DNA of 47,583 bases from Streptomyces neyagawaensis. Its GTDB lineage: Bacteria > Actinomycetota > Actinomycetes > Streptomycetales > Streptomycetaceae. A model generated the notes under the pieces. That model was not told where the DNA came from. It did not search any database and was given only the letters and a program-made list of their open reading frames with translations. A program made the position numbers and the translations under genes. Below, one piece after another: positions 35,359 to 43,896 of the stretch. The DNA lies in NCBI RefSeq assembly GCF_023516595.1, contig NZ_JAMGBG010000173.1, positions 1 to 47,583 on the forward strand, read 5' to 3'. How positions within the stretch are numbered: position 1 is the stretch's first letter; each line of letters opens with the position of its first letter.

Positions 35359-36834
35359 CTACGGGATCACCACTCCCGCACCATTGTCGTCGCTCAGGTT
35401 CGCGCCGAACAGCGCCCTCGGCGCCGGGGCCCCGATGTCCGTCGGGTTCTCCGCGACCGACTTGGAGGCGGTCACGCCGGTGGCCGTGCCGCGCAGCAGC
35501 CATACCGCGCCGCCGTTCACGACGCTGCCCAGGTTCTCGCCCGGCGCGCCCGCGACCAGGTCCGCCTTGCCGTCGCCGGTCAGGTCGAGCAGCCGCAGTG
35601 CCGCGCCGAACACGTCGCCGGACTCCGCGGCACCCGGAACTCCCGTCGTGTCCTGGTGGAACGCCTGCGCGCCCTTGCCGGTGAGCCCGCCCCTGGCTCC
35701 CTTGAGCAGCACCACGGCGCCGGCCCTGGCCTTGGAGCCGATCGCCTCGCCGGGGACGCCGACGGCCAGGTCGGGGTATCCGTCACCGTTCGCGTCGCCC
35801 GCGTGCAGCCGTCCGCCGAACTGGTCGCCCTTCTCGCTCGCGCCGGGCACACCCGCCGTGTTCTGGGTGATCGTCTGCGTACGGGTCTGGCTGGGGCCGG
35901 ACGCGGAACCGTAGTAGATCTTGACGGTGCCCGGGTCCTCCTCGGTGCCCTCGGTGTCGCCGTTGATGAAGACGCGGGTGGCGAGGTCGGCGTAGCCGTC
36001 ACGGTCGAAGTCGGCGACGGCGGTGCCGGCCGCGGAGTTCAGCCGCTGCGGGACCGTGGACAGGCCGGACTTGGAGCCGAGCCACAGCTTGCCGCCCTCG
36101 GCGTGGTTCTCGTAGACGTAGAACGTCGCGAGGTCCTCGACGCCGTCGCCGTTGAAGTCGCCGGTGGCGGTGGAGTTGATGGAGTTGTCGGTGCTGTACA
36201 CCTGCACCTGCTGGGTGCGGGTGGGGGCGCCGTTGCGGCCGAAGGGGCCGTAGAGGACGTCGTGGAAGTCGTACTCGTCCCCGTTGCCCATGAACAGGTC
36301 CGTGTACCCGTCGCCGTCGAAGTCGCCTGCGGTGAGGTCGTCGCCGACCTGGGCGTTCGCCGGTGCGCCGACGCTGACGGCACCGTCGCCGGACAGGCCG
36401 GTCTTCCGGCCCCACAGGACGGTCACCGACCCGTTGACGTTGTTCTCCGGCCGGTAGTCGCGGGCGACCACGGCCAGGTCGGTCAGGCCGTCGCCGTCCA
36501 GGTCGCGGGAGACCATCGCGTAGCCGAAGACGTGGTTGTCGCCGGAGGCGCCGGGCACGTGGGTGGTGTCCTGGGTGATGACCTTGGTGCGCTTGGGGTC
36601 GAGGCCCTGCGGGGAGCCGTAGGTGACCGCGATGTATCCGGCGCGGGCATGCCCGCCGACGGTGGCGCCCGGGGCGGCGACGGCGATGTCCTGGTAGCCG
36701 TCGCCGTTGAAGTCCTCGCGCACGGTCGCGACGCCGTCCTTCGCGGACGCGGTGCCCGCGACGAGCGGCACGCCGAACGATCCGATCAGGGCGGCGGCCA
36801 CGGCGGTCGATACGGCAGGTCGGCGGATTCCCAC
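35359..36834 (-). CDS. Secreted FG-GAP / integrin-alpha-like beta-propeller protein
   Basis: A 491-aa protein starting at GTG 36834, with GGAGG a few nt upstream. The signal peptide runs to about residue 31 (AAALIGSFGVPLVAGTASA). Seven calcium-binding FG-GAP-type motifs follow: DFNGDGYQDIAV, DLDGDGLTDLAV, DFDGDGYTDLFM, DFNGDGVEDLAT, DFDRDGYADLAT, DANGDGYPDLAV and DLTGDGKADLVA, consistent with a seven-bladed propeller. Typical of extracellular Streptomyces proteins of unknown role; binding or esterase functions occur in relatives. No catalytic motif seen. Confidence 0.88.
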   Translation of the reverse strand: MGIRRPAVSTAVAAALIGSFGVPLVAGTASAKDGVATVREDFNGDGYQDIAVAAPGATVGGHARAGYIAVTYGSPQGLDPKRTKVITQDTTHVPGASGDNHVFGYAMVSRDLDGDGLTDLAVVARDYRPENNVNGSVTVLWGRKTGLSGDGAVSVGAPANAQVGDDLTAGDFDGDGYTDLFMGNGDEYDFHDVLYGPFGRNGAPTRTQQVQVYSTDNSINSTATGDFNGDGVEDLATFYVYENHAEGGKLWLGSKSGLSTVPQRLNSAAGTAVADFDRDGYADLATRVFINGDTEGTEEDPGTVKIYYGSASGPSQTRTQTITQNTAGVPGASEKGDQFGGRLHAGDANGDGYPDLAVGVPGEAIGSKARAGAVVLLKGARGGLTGKGAQAFHQDTTGVPGAAESGDVFGAALRLLDLTGDGKADLVAGAPGENLGSVVNGGAVWLLRGTATGVTASKSVAENPTDIGAPAPRALFGANLSDDNGAGVVIP

Positions 36835-37020
36835 TGCTCCTCCTCAAAGCGCGAGCGACATCGAGATGCCTCGCACGGTGTGATTCACCTCCAAGACACC
36901 TGGAAACGGTGGATGGTTGTGCGATGACAGCCGGGTGAAGCGGGTACGGCGCGCCGGTGAGGAAGGGACGGCCCCGAGAGCCTGGTCGGCGACCATGTCC
37001 TGCCGGCGGCCGGGTGGCAG

Positions 37021-37057
37021 AAGGGCTCCCGCGAGTCACGTCCTCGTGGGAGCCCTT
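37021..37057. terminator. Strong hairpin between sodF and the FG-GAP gene
   Basis: Arms AAGGGCTCCC (37021-37030) and GGGAGCCCTT (37048-37057) pair perfectly; after one mismatch a further 4 bp (CGAG/CTCG) pair around a short loop. It is about 95 nt beyond the sodF stop. The rest of 36835-37152 shows no gene. Confidence 0.65.
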
Positions 37058-37115
37058 CCTCCTACCGCCTGCCGGTGAAGGTTGAGAAGACGATCACGAG
37101 CAGGACGTCGGTGCG

Positions 37116-37138
37116 GACGCCGCCACGGTCGCGGCGTC
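37116..37138 (-). terminator. Hairpin just after sodF
   Basis: GACGCCGC-CACGGTC-GCGGCGTC, a perfect 8-bp stem with 7-nt loop, 14 nt past the sodF stop. It probably ends sodF transcription, backed up by the hairpin at 37021-37057. Confidence 0.6.
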
Positions 37139-37152
37139 ATGCGTCAGCCCGT

Positions 37153-37794
37153 TCAGGGGGCGAGCAGCAGGCTGTCGCCGCGCTCCTTGGCGGCGGCGTA
37201 ACGGCGTGCCACGTCCTGCCAGTTGACGACGGCCCACATCGCGTCGATGAAGTCCACCTTCTGGTTCTTGTACTGGAGGTAGAAGGCGTGCTCCCAGGCG
37301 TCGAAGACCAGGAGGGGGGTGGAACCCTGGCCGACGTTGCCCTGGTGGTCGTAGACCTGCTCGACGATGAGGCGACCGCTGAGCGGTTCGTACGCGAGCA
37401 CACCCCAGCCGGAACCCTGCGTCGTCGCCGACGCCTTGGTCAGCTGCGCCTTGAAGGCCGCGAACGAGCCGAAGGACTCGGCGATGGCGTCCGCCAGCTC
37501 GCCCACGCCGTCCTTCTCCAGGGGCTCGCCGCCGCCGTCGCCGGTCATGTTGTGCCAGTAGATGGAGTGCAGGATGTGGCCGGAGAGGTGGAAGGCCAGG
37601 TTCTTCTCCAGACCGTTGATCGAACCCCACTGCTCCTTGTCCCGCGCCTCCGCCAACTGCTCCAGCGTGTCGTTCGCGCCCTTGACGTACGCCGCGTGGT
37701 GCTTGTCGTGGTGCAGCTCGATGATCTGCGGGTTGATGACCGGTTCGAGCGCCGCGTAGTCGTAGGGAAGCTCCGGGAGCGTGTACACCGCCAT
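37153..37794 (-). CDS. sodF: Fe-type superoxide dismutase
   Basis: Converts superoxide to O2 and H2O2 in the cytoplasm. The 213-aa product has the Fe/Mn-SOD fold: N-terminal MAVYTLPELPYDYAALEP, LHHDKHHAAYVKG with first metal His, HLSGHILHSIYWHNM with the second His, GSGWGVLAY, and DAWEHAFYLQY with Asp and His ligands. ATG 37794 is chosen because GGAGGA sits about 9 nt upstream; an in-frame ATG at 37803 overlaps that site. A Nur-type nickel box lies just upstream, so expression should be repressed by nickel when Ni-SOD takes over (known for Streptomyces sodF). Confidence 0.93.
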   Translation of the reverse strand: MAVYTLPELPYDYAALEPVINPQIIELHHDKHHAAYVKGANDTLEQLAEARDKEQWGSINGLEKNLAFHLSGHILHSIYWHNMTGDGGGEPLEKDGVGELADAIAESFGSFAAFKAQLTKASATTQGSGWGVLAYEPLSGRLIVEQVYDHQGNVGQGSTPLLVFDAWEHAFYLQYKNQKVDFIDAMWAVVNWQDVARRYAAAKERGDSLLLAP

Positions 37795-37815
37795 GTCCAA
37801 CATCCTCCGACACTA

Positions 37816-37832
37816 TTGCAACAGATGTGCAA
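37816..37832 (-). promoter_or_regulatory. Nur (nickel-responsive repressor) box of sodF
   Basis: TTGCAA-CAGAT-GTGCAA matches the published Nur consensus form TTGCAA-N5-TTGCAA with one change in the second arm. It sits 22-38 nt upstream of the chosen sodF start, in the promoter region. Confidence 0.75.
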
Positions 37833-37872
37833 CTGCACGGTACCAGCAAGAGGCGGCCGGCCCCACGCATGA

Positions 37873-37907
37873 CGGCCCGACCCCACGGCGAAGGAGCCGT
37901 CGGGCCG
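37873..37907 (-). terminator. Hairpin after the GH43 gene
   Basis: CGGCCCGAC (37873-37881) and GTCGGGCCG (37899-37907) form a perfect 9-bp stem 49 nt past the GH43 stop and upstream of the sodF promoter. Confidence 0.5.
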
Positions 37908-37955
37908 GGCCGTGACCGCACCGGCTCGTATCAGCCGGCGGGCGGGATCGGTGTG

Positions 37956-40007
37956 CTAGCCGGTGACCCGGCGGAACGTCCACTGCTGGTTGGTGCTGCC
38001 CCTGCTGGTGTACTGGATCAGCGCGGCGCCGTCGGCCGTGCTGCCGGAGCTGACGTCGAGCACCTTGCCGCTGTTGCGGTTGACCACCTGGAACACACCG
38101 CCGGACAGCGGGCGCAGCTGCCACTGCTGGCTGGTCCTGCCGTCGGGGGTCGCCTGAACGACCCGCGCGCCGTCCGCCGTGGAGGACCCGGCCACGTCGA
38201 GCACCTTGCCGCTGCGGACGCAGGTGATGGTGTGGTAGCCGTCGGCCGTGGACTGGAAGGCCCACTGCTGGTTCGTCGCACCGTTGCCGGTCCACTGGAT
38301 CACGGCGGCGCCGTCCGCGCCGGACCCACCGGAGACGTCGGCCACCTTGCCGCTGCGCACGCTGACGCATGTGTACGTCCGCGCGGGGGCGATGGTGTAC
38401 TGCACCGAGTCCACGTCGATGTAACCGGTGCCGCCCGCGTTGTAGGTGTAGAGGCCGATCCGGTCGCCGCGGTAGCCGCCCCAGGTGAGCTGGTAGGTGC
38501 CACCGACCTGGGTGAACGTGCTCCCGTCGAGGCTGTAGGAGAAGCGGCTGACCCCGTTCACGTCCCATGTGGTGCGCAGCCACACGGCGTTCTGCGTGAT
38601 GTCCGCGCCGCTGGTCAGGGTGCCGCCTGCGTTGTGCTCGATCGTGGTGGTGGTCCCCGTACGCCGGACACCGAGTCCGGCGTAGGTCGCGGCGTAGTGG
38701 CACAGCCCGGCGTGCTGGCCGTCGGCGAGGCCGGCGAGTTCGAGGCGGACGGTCACCGTGGCGCCACCCGCGGTGCGCAGCACTCGTTGGGTGAGGGTGT
38801 TGCCCACCTTCATCAGGTTGTTTCCGTTCAGCGGCGCGAATGCCTTCAGGCGCAGATAGCCGGGGCGTTCGGTCAACGACCAGTAGCCCGCGCGGGGTTG
38901 GTAGTACCACTCCCACTGCGGCTTGAGGCGGGTGTCGGTGAACGAGTCGCTGGTCACGACGGCGGGCAGCGCGTCGACGGGGAGGCCGGGGGTGCCGATG
39001 CCGGGCAACTGACCCTTCCACGCCATGTTGCCGATGCCGTCCGAGCCGACCGTGCCGATGATCGGCCAGCCGTCCACCCAGGTCACCGGCAGCAGGGACA
39101 GCACGCGCCCCTCCCAGTCGCCGTGGCCGTGGTGGGTCACGAAGTACCAGTCGCCGCCCGGGGTCTGGATCAGCCCGCCCTGGTTGGGCTCGCGGTCGAC
39201 AGAGGTGTTGACATGCAGCAACTGCCGGGTCTCGAAGGGGCCGAGGATGCTGGAGCCGCGGTTCATCATGAGGACCCGGCCCTCGGGCTTCACCTCGCTG
39301 AACAGGTGGTAGTAGACACCGTCGATCTTGTACAGCTTGCTGGCCTCGCTGCGGTTCGACTGGTGGATCACCGGGGCCGGGCCGATCAGCGACTTGCCGT
39401 CCTCGGACAGCTTGTACAGGTGGATCTTGTAGGCGTCCGAGTAGTGCGTGGTGACCAGGTAGCCCTGGCCGTCGTCGTCCCAGAACGGGCACACGTCGTT
39501 CCAGCCGGAGGTCCGCCACATCGAGTGCAGCGGCTCCCAGGGCCCTTCCGGCGACGGGGCCGACGTCATGAAGAAGCCCTCGTCGGGCGTGTTGAAGTAC
39601 ACCCAGTACCGCCCCGCGTGGAAGCGGATCGCCCCGGCCCACACGCCGCGGCCGTAGCGGTTCATCCGGTCCCAGTTCAGCTCCGGTCCGATGCGGGTGA
39701 CGTCGTCGACCGAGCCGCCGATCGGGCGCCAGTTGACCAGGTCCTTCGAGTGCAGGACGGCCATGCCGGGCGAGTACCCGAACGTGCTGGTGATGCCGTA
39801 GTAGTCGTCACCGACCCGGATGCAGTCCCAGTCGCTGAGGTCGGCCGGGACGATCGGGTTGGCGTAGGTGCCGTCGCCCTGGTCACCCCAGGTGCCGGCC
39901 GGGAACGAGTCCGCCGCCGCCACGCTCGACGGGAGCAGGCCCGGGAGGAGGAGGGCGCCGGTACCGACCGCGGCGAGCCGGCCGAGTTGTCTTCTGGTGA
40001 GGTCCAC
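37956..40007 (-). CDS. Tat-exported GH43-family glycosidase with ricin-type CBM
   Basis: A 683-aa exported enzyme. The N-terminus MDLTRRQLGRLAAVGTGALL is a twin-arginine signal. Residues about 40-330 form a GH43 five-bladed propeller (YANPIVPADLSDWDCIRVG, SPGMAVLHSKDLVNW, SEASKLYKIDGVYYHLFSE). Residues about 345-530 form the C-terminal beta-sandwich of GH43 enzymes (DSFTDTRLKPQWEWYYQP). The last 140 residues are a ricin-B/CBM13 trefoil with three QxW repeats (NQQWAF, SQQWQL, NQQWTF). Likely a beta-xylosidase or alpha-L-arabinofuranosidase on plant polysaccharide. GTG 40007 has AAGGA upstream. Confidence 0.88.
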   Translation of the reverse strand: MDLTRRQLGRLAAVGTGALLLPGLLPSSVAAADSFPAGTWGDQGDGTYANPIVPADLSDWDCIRVGDDYYGITSTFGYSPGMAVLHSKDLVNWRPIGGSVDDVTRIGPELNWDRMNRYGRGVWAGAIRFHAGRYWVYFNTPDEGFFMTSAPSPEGPWEPLHSMWRTSGWNDVCPFWDDDGQGYLVTTHYSDAYKIHLYKLSEDGKSLIGPAPVIHQSNRSEASKLYKIDGVYYHLFSEVKPEGRVLMMNRGSSILGPFETRQLLHVNTSVDREPNQGGLIQTPGGDWYFVTHHGHGDWEGRVLSLLPVTWVDGWPIIGTVGSDGIGNMAWKGQLPGIGTPGLPVDALPAVVTSDSFTDTRLKPQWEWYYQPRAGYWSLTERPGYLRLKAFAPLNGNNLMKVGNTLTQRVLRTAGGATVTVRLELAGLADGQHAGLCHYAATYAGLGVRRTGTTTTIEHNAGGTLTSGADITQNAVWLRTTWDVNGVSRFSYSLDGSTFTQVGGTYQLTWGGYRGDRIGLYTYNAGGTGYIDVDSVQYTIAPARTYTCVSVRSGKVADVSGGSGADGAAVIQWTGNGATNQQWAFQSTADGYHTITCVRSGKVLDVAGSSTADGARVVQATPDGRTSQQWQLRPLSGGVFQVVNRNSGKVLDVSSGSTADGAALIQYTSRGSTNQQWTFRRVTG

Positions 40008-40077
40008 GATGCAGTCCTTGGCTGGAGGTCATCAGGTGCGGGGAGCGTCGGGTGGACACCGCGAGGAGAACGCGGGA

Positions 40078-40105
40078 GGGAGAACGTCGAAGGGAGAACG
40101 TCGAA
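40078..40105. repeat. 14-bp tandem repeat in the GH43 upstream region
   Basis: GGGAGAACGTCGAA occurs twice head to tail (40078-40091, 40092-40105). It lies in the 422-nt gap 40008-40429, which also holds a GTCGA-ACCGG-TCGAC dyad (40286-40300) and a CCGA-N7-TCGG pair at 40268-40282, possible operators. I see no gene in this gap. Confidence 0.45.
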
Positions 40106-40429
40106 GGGGCACGGCCTTCGCGTCGCGCCCGCCGTCCCAGCGGGCCGACGCCCCTCACCCGCGTGGTGCGGGGGTGGCGGCATGACGAAGGCACCCCCCG
40201 GACGCCTGGGCAACGAGTCCTTTGGGACACGCGACGACCGAGGACGGAACGACAGTTGGTCGATATTCCGAACATCTATCGGCTTGTCGAACCGGTCGAC
40301 GCCGAAGTTAGAGTCCCGGCCGCACGGAAGTCAACGGATCGTCCGCGTTTTTCCAGAGACGTGCGGCGGCCGGGACGGGGCGCACACAGCGCACCGACGG
40401 GCGGCGTCGGCCGAACAGAACAGACGGCG

Positions 40430-41227
40430 TCAGCCGAACAGGCGGCGCTGGATCTCGCGCCGGTAGTCCTCCAGGGTTCGGTCGAGGTGTACCGCGGTGG
40501 CCTGCGCCGCTTCCTCGGGGCGGCCGTCACGGATGGCCCGGTAGATCGCCCCGTGCTCCTCGATGGCCGCCTGGGTGTTCTCCCCGAACGAGTCATGGAT
40601 ACCGATGGCGCTGGACTGGCGCTGCAGGCGCCGCGCGTCCCGCACGGCGCTGACGAGGAAGGTGTTGTGCGAGGCCGCCGACACGGCCATGTGGAAGTCC
40701 TCGTCCGCCTGGTTGAACACGTCGACCTGGCCGTGGACGAACCCGTGCCGGCACTGCTCCATGGCGACTTCGATGCTGCGCAGTTCCGAGGGGGTGGCGC
40801 GGGTGGCCGCCAGGCTGCTGGCGGCCATCTCCTGAACCCTGCGGAACTCGAACAGCATCAGCACGTGGTCGATGTCGACGGGGCGGAAGAAGCCTCCCCA
40901 CCGACTGGTGATGAGCATGCCTTCGTCGTCCGCGACGAACAGACCCCGCCCCTTGTGCGCCCGCACCCGACCCAGCGCCGAAAGGATCTTGACGGCTTCC
41001 CGCACCACCGCCCTGCTGGTGTCCAGCGTCCGGGCGAGGTCGATCTCCGTGGGCAGCCGGTCGCCCGGCGTCAGTCGCTGCTCGGCGATGTACGCGAGGA
41101 TCCGCTCCGCCACGACCTCGTACCCGGGGCGGTAGTCCCGCCGCTCGTCCGGGCCGGCCGCCCTCGCGGGCGCGGCAGCAGGGACTTGAGCCGGCAGGCC
41201 CGCTTCGATCGCTGGCGTGTCGTGCAT
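40430..41227 (-). CDS. FadR-type GntR transcriptional regulator
   Basis: A 265-aa regulator. The N-terminal winged helix (GYEVVAERILAYIAEQRLTP, PTEIDLARTLDTSRAVVREA, VRAHKGRGLFV) is followed by the all-helical FCD ligand domain (LFEFRRVQEMAASSLAATRA, FNQADEDFHMAVSAASHNTF, EEHGAIYRAIRDGRPEEAA). The Asp and His residues expected to bind a metal in FCD domains are present in DEDFHMAV and EEHGAIY. It is divergent from the sugar ABC operon and probably controls it and perhaps the GH43 gene. The ligand may be a sugar acid or lactone (inference). GGGAGG precedes the ATG. Confidence 0.9.
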   Translation of the reverse strand: MHDTPAIEAGLPAQVPAAAPARAAGPDERRDYRPGYEVVAERILAYIAEQRLTPGDRLPTEIDLARTLDTSRAVVREAVKILSALGRVRAHKGRGLFVADDEGMLITSRWGGFFRPVDIDHVLMLFEFRRVQEMAASSLAATRATPSELRSIEVAMEQCRHGFVHGQVDVFNQADEDFHMAVSAASHNTFLVSAVRDARRLQRQSSAIGIHDSFGENTQAAIEEHGAIYRAIRDGRPEEAAQATAVHLDRTLEDYRREIQRRLFG

Positions 41228-41441
41228 CTGCGCTGCCTCCCGGGTGACTTCTGCTCACGCGACTGATCGCGGTGGAGCCGCATCATCGTAGCGCACAGCA
41301 GAGATAAGTCGTACTCATTCTGACCAAGATCCGTAGGGAGAACCATGGACACCCGAGTAAGCAAACAGTTCTTATCGGGCATAGTTGGCGCAACTACTCG
41401 CCCGCCGCCGGAAATCCAGCAAAGAGGCGCTGCACGCACCC

Positions 41442-41472
41442 TTGACGTACCACTCGATAAGGCGGCTAATTT
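41442..41472 (+). promoter_or_regulatory. Candidate promoter of the sugar ABC operon
   Basis: TTGACG (41442-41447) and TAATTT (41467-41472), 19 bp apart, resemble a vegetative promoter 149 nt before the lipoprotein ATG. The 393-nt gap 41228-41620 holds no other clear signal. An open reading frame continues upstream to 41345 but is considered non-coding leader. Confidence 0.4.
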
Positions 41473-41620
41473 CTTCCACGCTGATTGCAGCACACCGCCT
41501 CTTCCGTTTCCGTCGCGTTTCCGGGCCGCCCAGCGTCGTCCCCGCTCGCGCCACTCGCCCACCTGCTCGCGCCGCCTGCCCCTTCTGCTCGGGGCACCCG
41601 CTCAACCAGTGGAGTCACTC

Positions 41621-42985
41621 ATGACGGTCAACCAGTCCTCGTCCAGCGCGAAGAGAGCCCTCGGCAGGAAGCGAGCGGCATCGCTGGCCGGGTGCGCGGT
41701 CACGGTGCTGCTGACCGTGACGGCCTGTGGCGGCGGCGGTACCGCCGGCAAGACCACCAAGGACGGCTTCGCCCAGGCGCCGCAGAAGGACGGGGCGTTG
41801 ACCGTCTGGGTGGACGCGACCCGGATGGACGCCGCGAAGCTGTACCAGCGGCTGCACCCGGGGGTGAAGCTCGACATCGTCAGCTATGACGGCGACGCCA
41901 ACGGGTCCAACTACCTGCAGACGAAGGTCCAGCTGTTCAACCGCACCGGCAAGGGCTGGCCGGACGTCGTGTTCAGCTCCCAGAACAACGAGACCTCCTG
42001 GGCGGTCGACGCGGGCTTCGCCGCTCCGCTCAACAAGGGTCTGATCCCCGAGTCGACCCTGGGGAAGTTCGCCAAGGGCGCCAACGACGTCTGCACGGTC
42101 GACGGCACCGTCTACTGTCTGCGCAACGACCTCTCCCAGGCGGTGCTCTGGTACAACGCGCCGCTGCTGAAGAAGTTCGGTTACACGGTGCCGACGACCT
42201 GGGAGGAGTACCAGAAGCTCGGCACGAAGGTGGCCAAGGAGCACCCGGGCTATCTCGTCGGTGACGCGGGTGACTCCTTCACCCCCGAGATCTATCTGTG
42301 GGCGAGCAAGTGCGGCGCCAACCACATCACCGGCCCCAAGTCCGTGTCGGTGAACACCACCAGCGAGGCCTGCACCAAGATGGCCAAGCTCCTGGACGTA
42401 CTGATCAAGAACAAGTCCATGTCCATCAGCGGCGTCTTCAGCACCGACTTCGGCAAGAACAAGGCCGACAAGGTCCTGCTCATGCCGGGCCCGGCCTGGT
42501 ACGGCGGCGCGGTCTTCAAGGACACCCTCAAGGTCCCCGCCAAGCAGATCGGGGCGGCGCCCATGCCGCAGTGGCAGGGCGACTCCGAGACGTCCACGGG
42601 CAACGTCGGCGGCGGCACCTGGCTGCTGTCCCAGCACTCCACCCACCTCAAGGCGGCCACCGACTTCCTGAAGTGGGTCACCACCGACAACGCCTACCAG
42701 GGAGAGAAGTCGCCCGGCTTCCCGGCCTACGCTCCCGCCGCCGAGAACTGGCTGAAGCAGCAGGACGCCTCCGGCTACTTCGCCAGCGACCTGAGCGCGC
42801 TCTCCACCGCCGCCTCCCAGGTGTGGCCGGAGTGGGGCTCGGGCCAGTTCAGCCAGGAGGCGATCTGGGCGGCCACCGTCAAGCCGGGCCTGACCCAGGG
42901 CAAGTCCATCGTCTCGATGCTGCCGGCCTGGCAGGACGCCATCGTCAAGCACGCCAAGTCCAACGGATACAAGGTCGAGCAGTGA
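41621..42985 (+). CDS. ABC sugar transporter, substrate-binding lipoprotein
   Basis: A 454-aa extracellular solute-binding protein (family 1). The lipoprotein signal peptide has a basic start, hydrophobic core and lipobox VTAC with Cys36, followed by GGGG. The mature part has the SBP_bac_1 pattern: GALTVWVDATRMDAAKLYQ, WPDVVFSSQN, YNAPLLKKFGYTVPTTWEEY and a Trp-rich C-terminal lobe. ATG 41621 has GGAG 7 nt upstream; the frame is open back to 41345 but the lipoprotein signal decides the start. Its stop overlaps the first permease GTG. The substrate is probably an oligosaccharide or deoxysugar. Confidence 0.92.
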   Translation: MTVNQSSSSAKRALGRKRAASLAGCAVTVLLTVTACGGGGTAGKTTKDGFAQAPQKDGALTVWVDATRMDAAKLYQRLHPGVKLDIVSYDGDANGSNYLQTKVQLFNRTGKGWPDVVFSSQNNETSWAVDAGFAAPLNKGLIPESTLGKFAKGANDVCTVDGTVYCLRNDLSQAVLWYNAPLLKKFGYTVPTTWEEYQKLGTKVAKEHPGYLVGDAGDSFTPEIYLWASKCGANHITGPKSVSVNTTSEACTKMAKLLDVLIKNKSMSISGVFSTDFGKNKADKVLLMPGPAWYGGAVFKDTLKVPAKQIGAAPMPQWQGDSETSTGNVGGGTWLLSQHSTHLKAATDFLKWVTTDNAYQGEKSPGFPAYAPAAENWLKQQDASGYFASDLSALSTAASQVWPEWGSGQFSQEAIWAATVKPGLTQGKSIVSMLPAWQDAIVKHAKSNGYKVEQ

Positions 42986-43896
42986 CCCTCAGCCACTCCC
43001 CGTCCGGCTCTGCCCGTCGGCGCCCCAGCGGCACCGGCCGGCAGAGCCGCGCCGGCGTCGCCTTCGTCGCGGCCTATGTACTGCTCCTGATCGCGTTCGG
43101 CATCCTGCCGACCGGGTACGCCGTCTACTTCGCGTTCACCGACGCCGGGGGCACGTTCACCGGCTTCAGCAACTTCGTCACCACCGCACAGGACTTCCGC
43201 TTCATGGACGCCGTCGGCCATGTCGCGCTGTACCTGCTGTTCTGGCTGGTCTCCCTGGTGGTGTTCGTGGTGAGCCTGGCGCTGCTGCTGCACCGCCTCG
43301 CCTCCGGCACCGTCAGCAAGTCCCTGCGCTTCCTCTTCTACATCCCAGGAGCGCTCGCCGGCGCCGCGAGTGTGCTGGTGTGGCTGTTCATGCTCGACCC
43401 GACGGTGAGCCCGGTCAGTTCGCTCCTGGGCATGCTGGGGTACGACACCTTCGGCGAGGTGATCGCGCCCGGCAACCTGCCCCTGCTGTTCACGGTCATC
43501 GCGTTCTGGACCGGCGCGGGCGGTTGGATCGTCGTCATCTACGGCGCGCTCAACAACATCCCCACCGACGTCATGGAAGCCGCGCGCATCGACGGCGCGG
43601 GCGCCTGGCAGACCGCCTGGCACATCCAGATCCCCATGCTCCGCAAGTGGATCGTGTACATGGTGATCCTGGCCTTCGCGGGCGGTGCGCAGCTCTTCGT
43701 GGAGCCCCAGCTGCTGTCCCTCGCCAGTGTGGGCGTGGCCGGACGCGACTACTCGCTGAACCAGCTGACGTACGACTTCGCCTTCCAGATGAACAACGTC
43801 AACGGCGCCGCCGCGGTCTCGGTGGAGCTCCTGGTCGTCAGTGTGTCGGTCGCCGCCGTCTTCGTCGCACGATCGGGGTTCTTCGATGCCGACTAG
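42982..43896 (+). CDS. ABC sugar transporter permease (MalF-like)
   Basis: A 304-aa inner-membrane permease with six hydrophobic segments, the first starting at AGVAFVAAYVLLLIAFGILP. The EAA coupling loop reads EAARIDGAGAWQTAWHIQIP. GTG 42982 overlaps the SBP stop (GTGA), and the 3' end overlaps the second permease by 11 nt. Together they form a carbohydrate ABC importer; no ATPase gene is present, as is common in Streptomyces, where MsiK serves many importers (family knowledge). Confidence 0.92.
   Translation: MTLSHSPSGSARRRPSGTGRQSRAGVAFVAAYVLLLIAFGILPTGYAVYFAFTDAGGTFTGFSNFVTTAQDFRFMDAVGHVALYLLFWLVSLVVFVVSLALLLHRLASGTVSKSLRFLFYIPGALAGAASVLVWLFMLDPTVSPVSSLLGMLGYDTFGEVIAPGNLPLLFTVIAFWTGAGGWIVVIYGALNNIPTDVMEAARIDGAGAWQTAWHIQIPMLRKWIVYMVILAFAGGAQLFVEPQLLSLASVGVAGRDYSLNQLTYDFAFQMNNVNGAAAVSVELLVVSVSVAAVFVARSGFFDAD

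Noticed and set aside
37827..40466. 879-aa + frame opposite the GH43 gene
   Set aside because: Antisense shadow of a Tat-exported GH43-ricin enzyme with clear domains.
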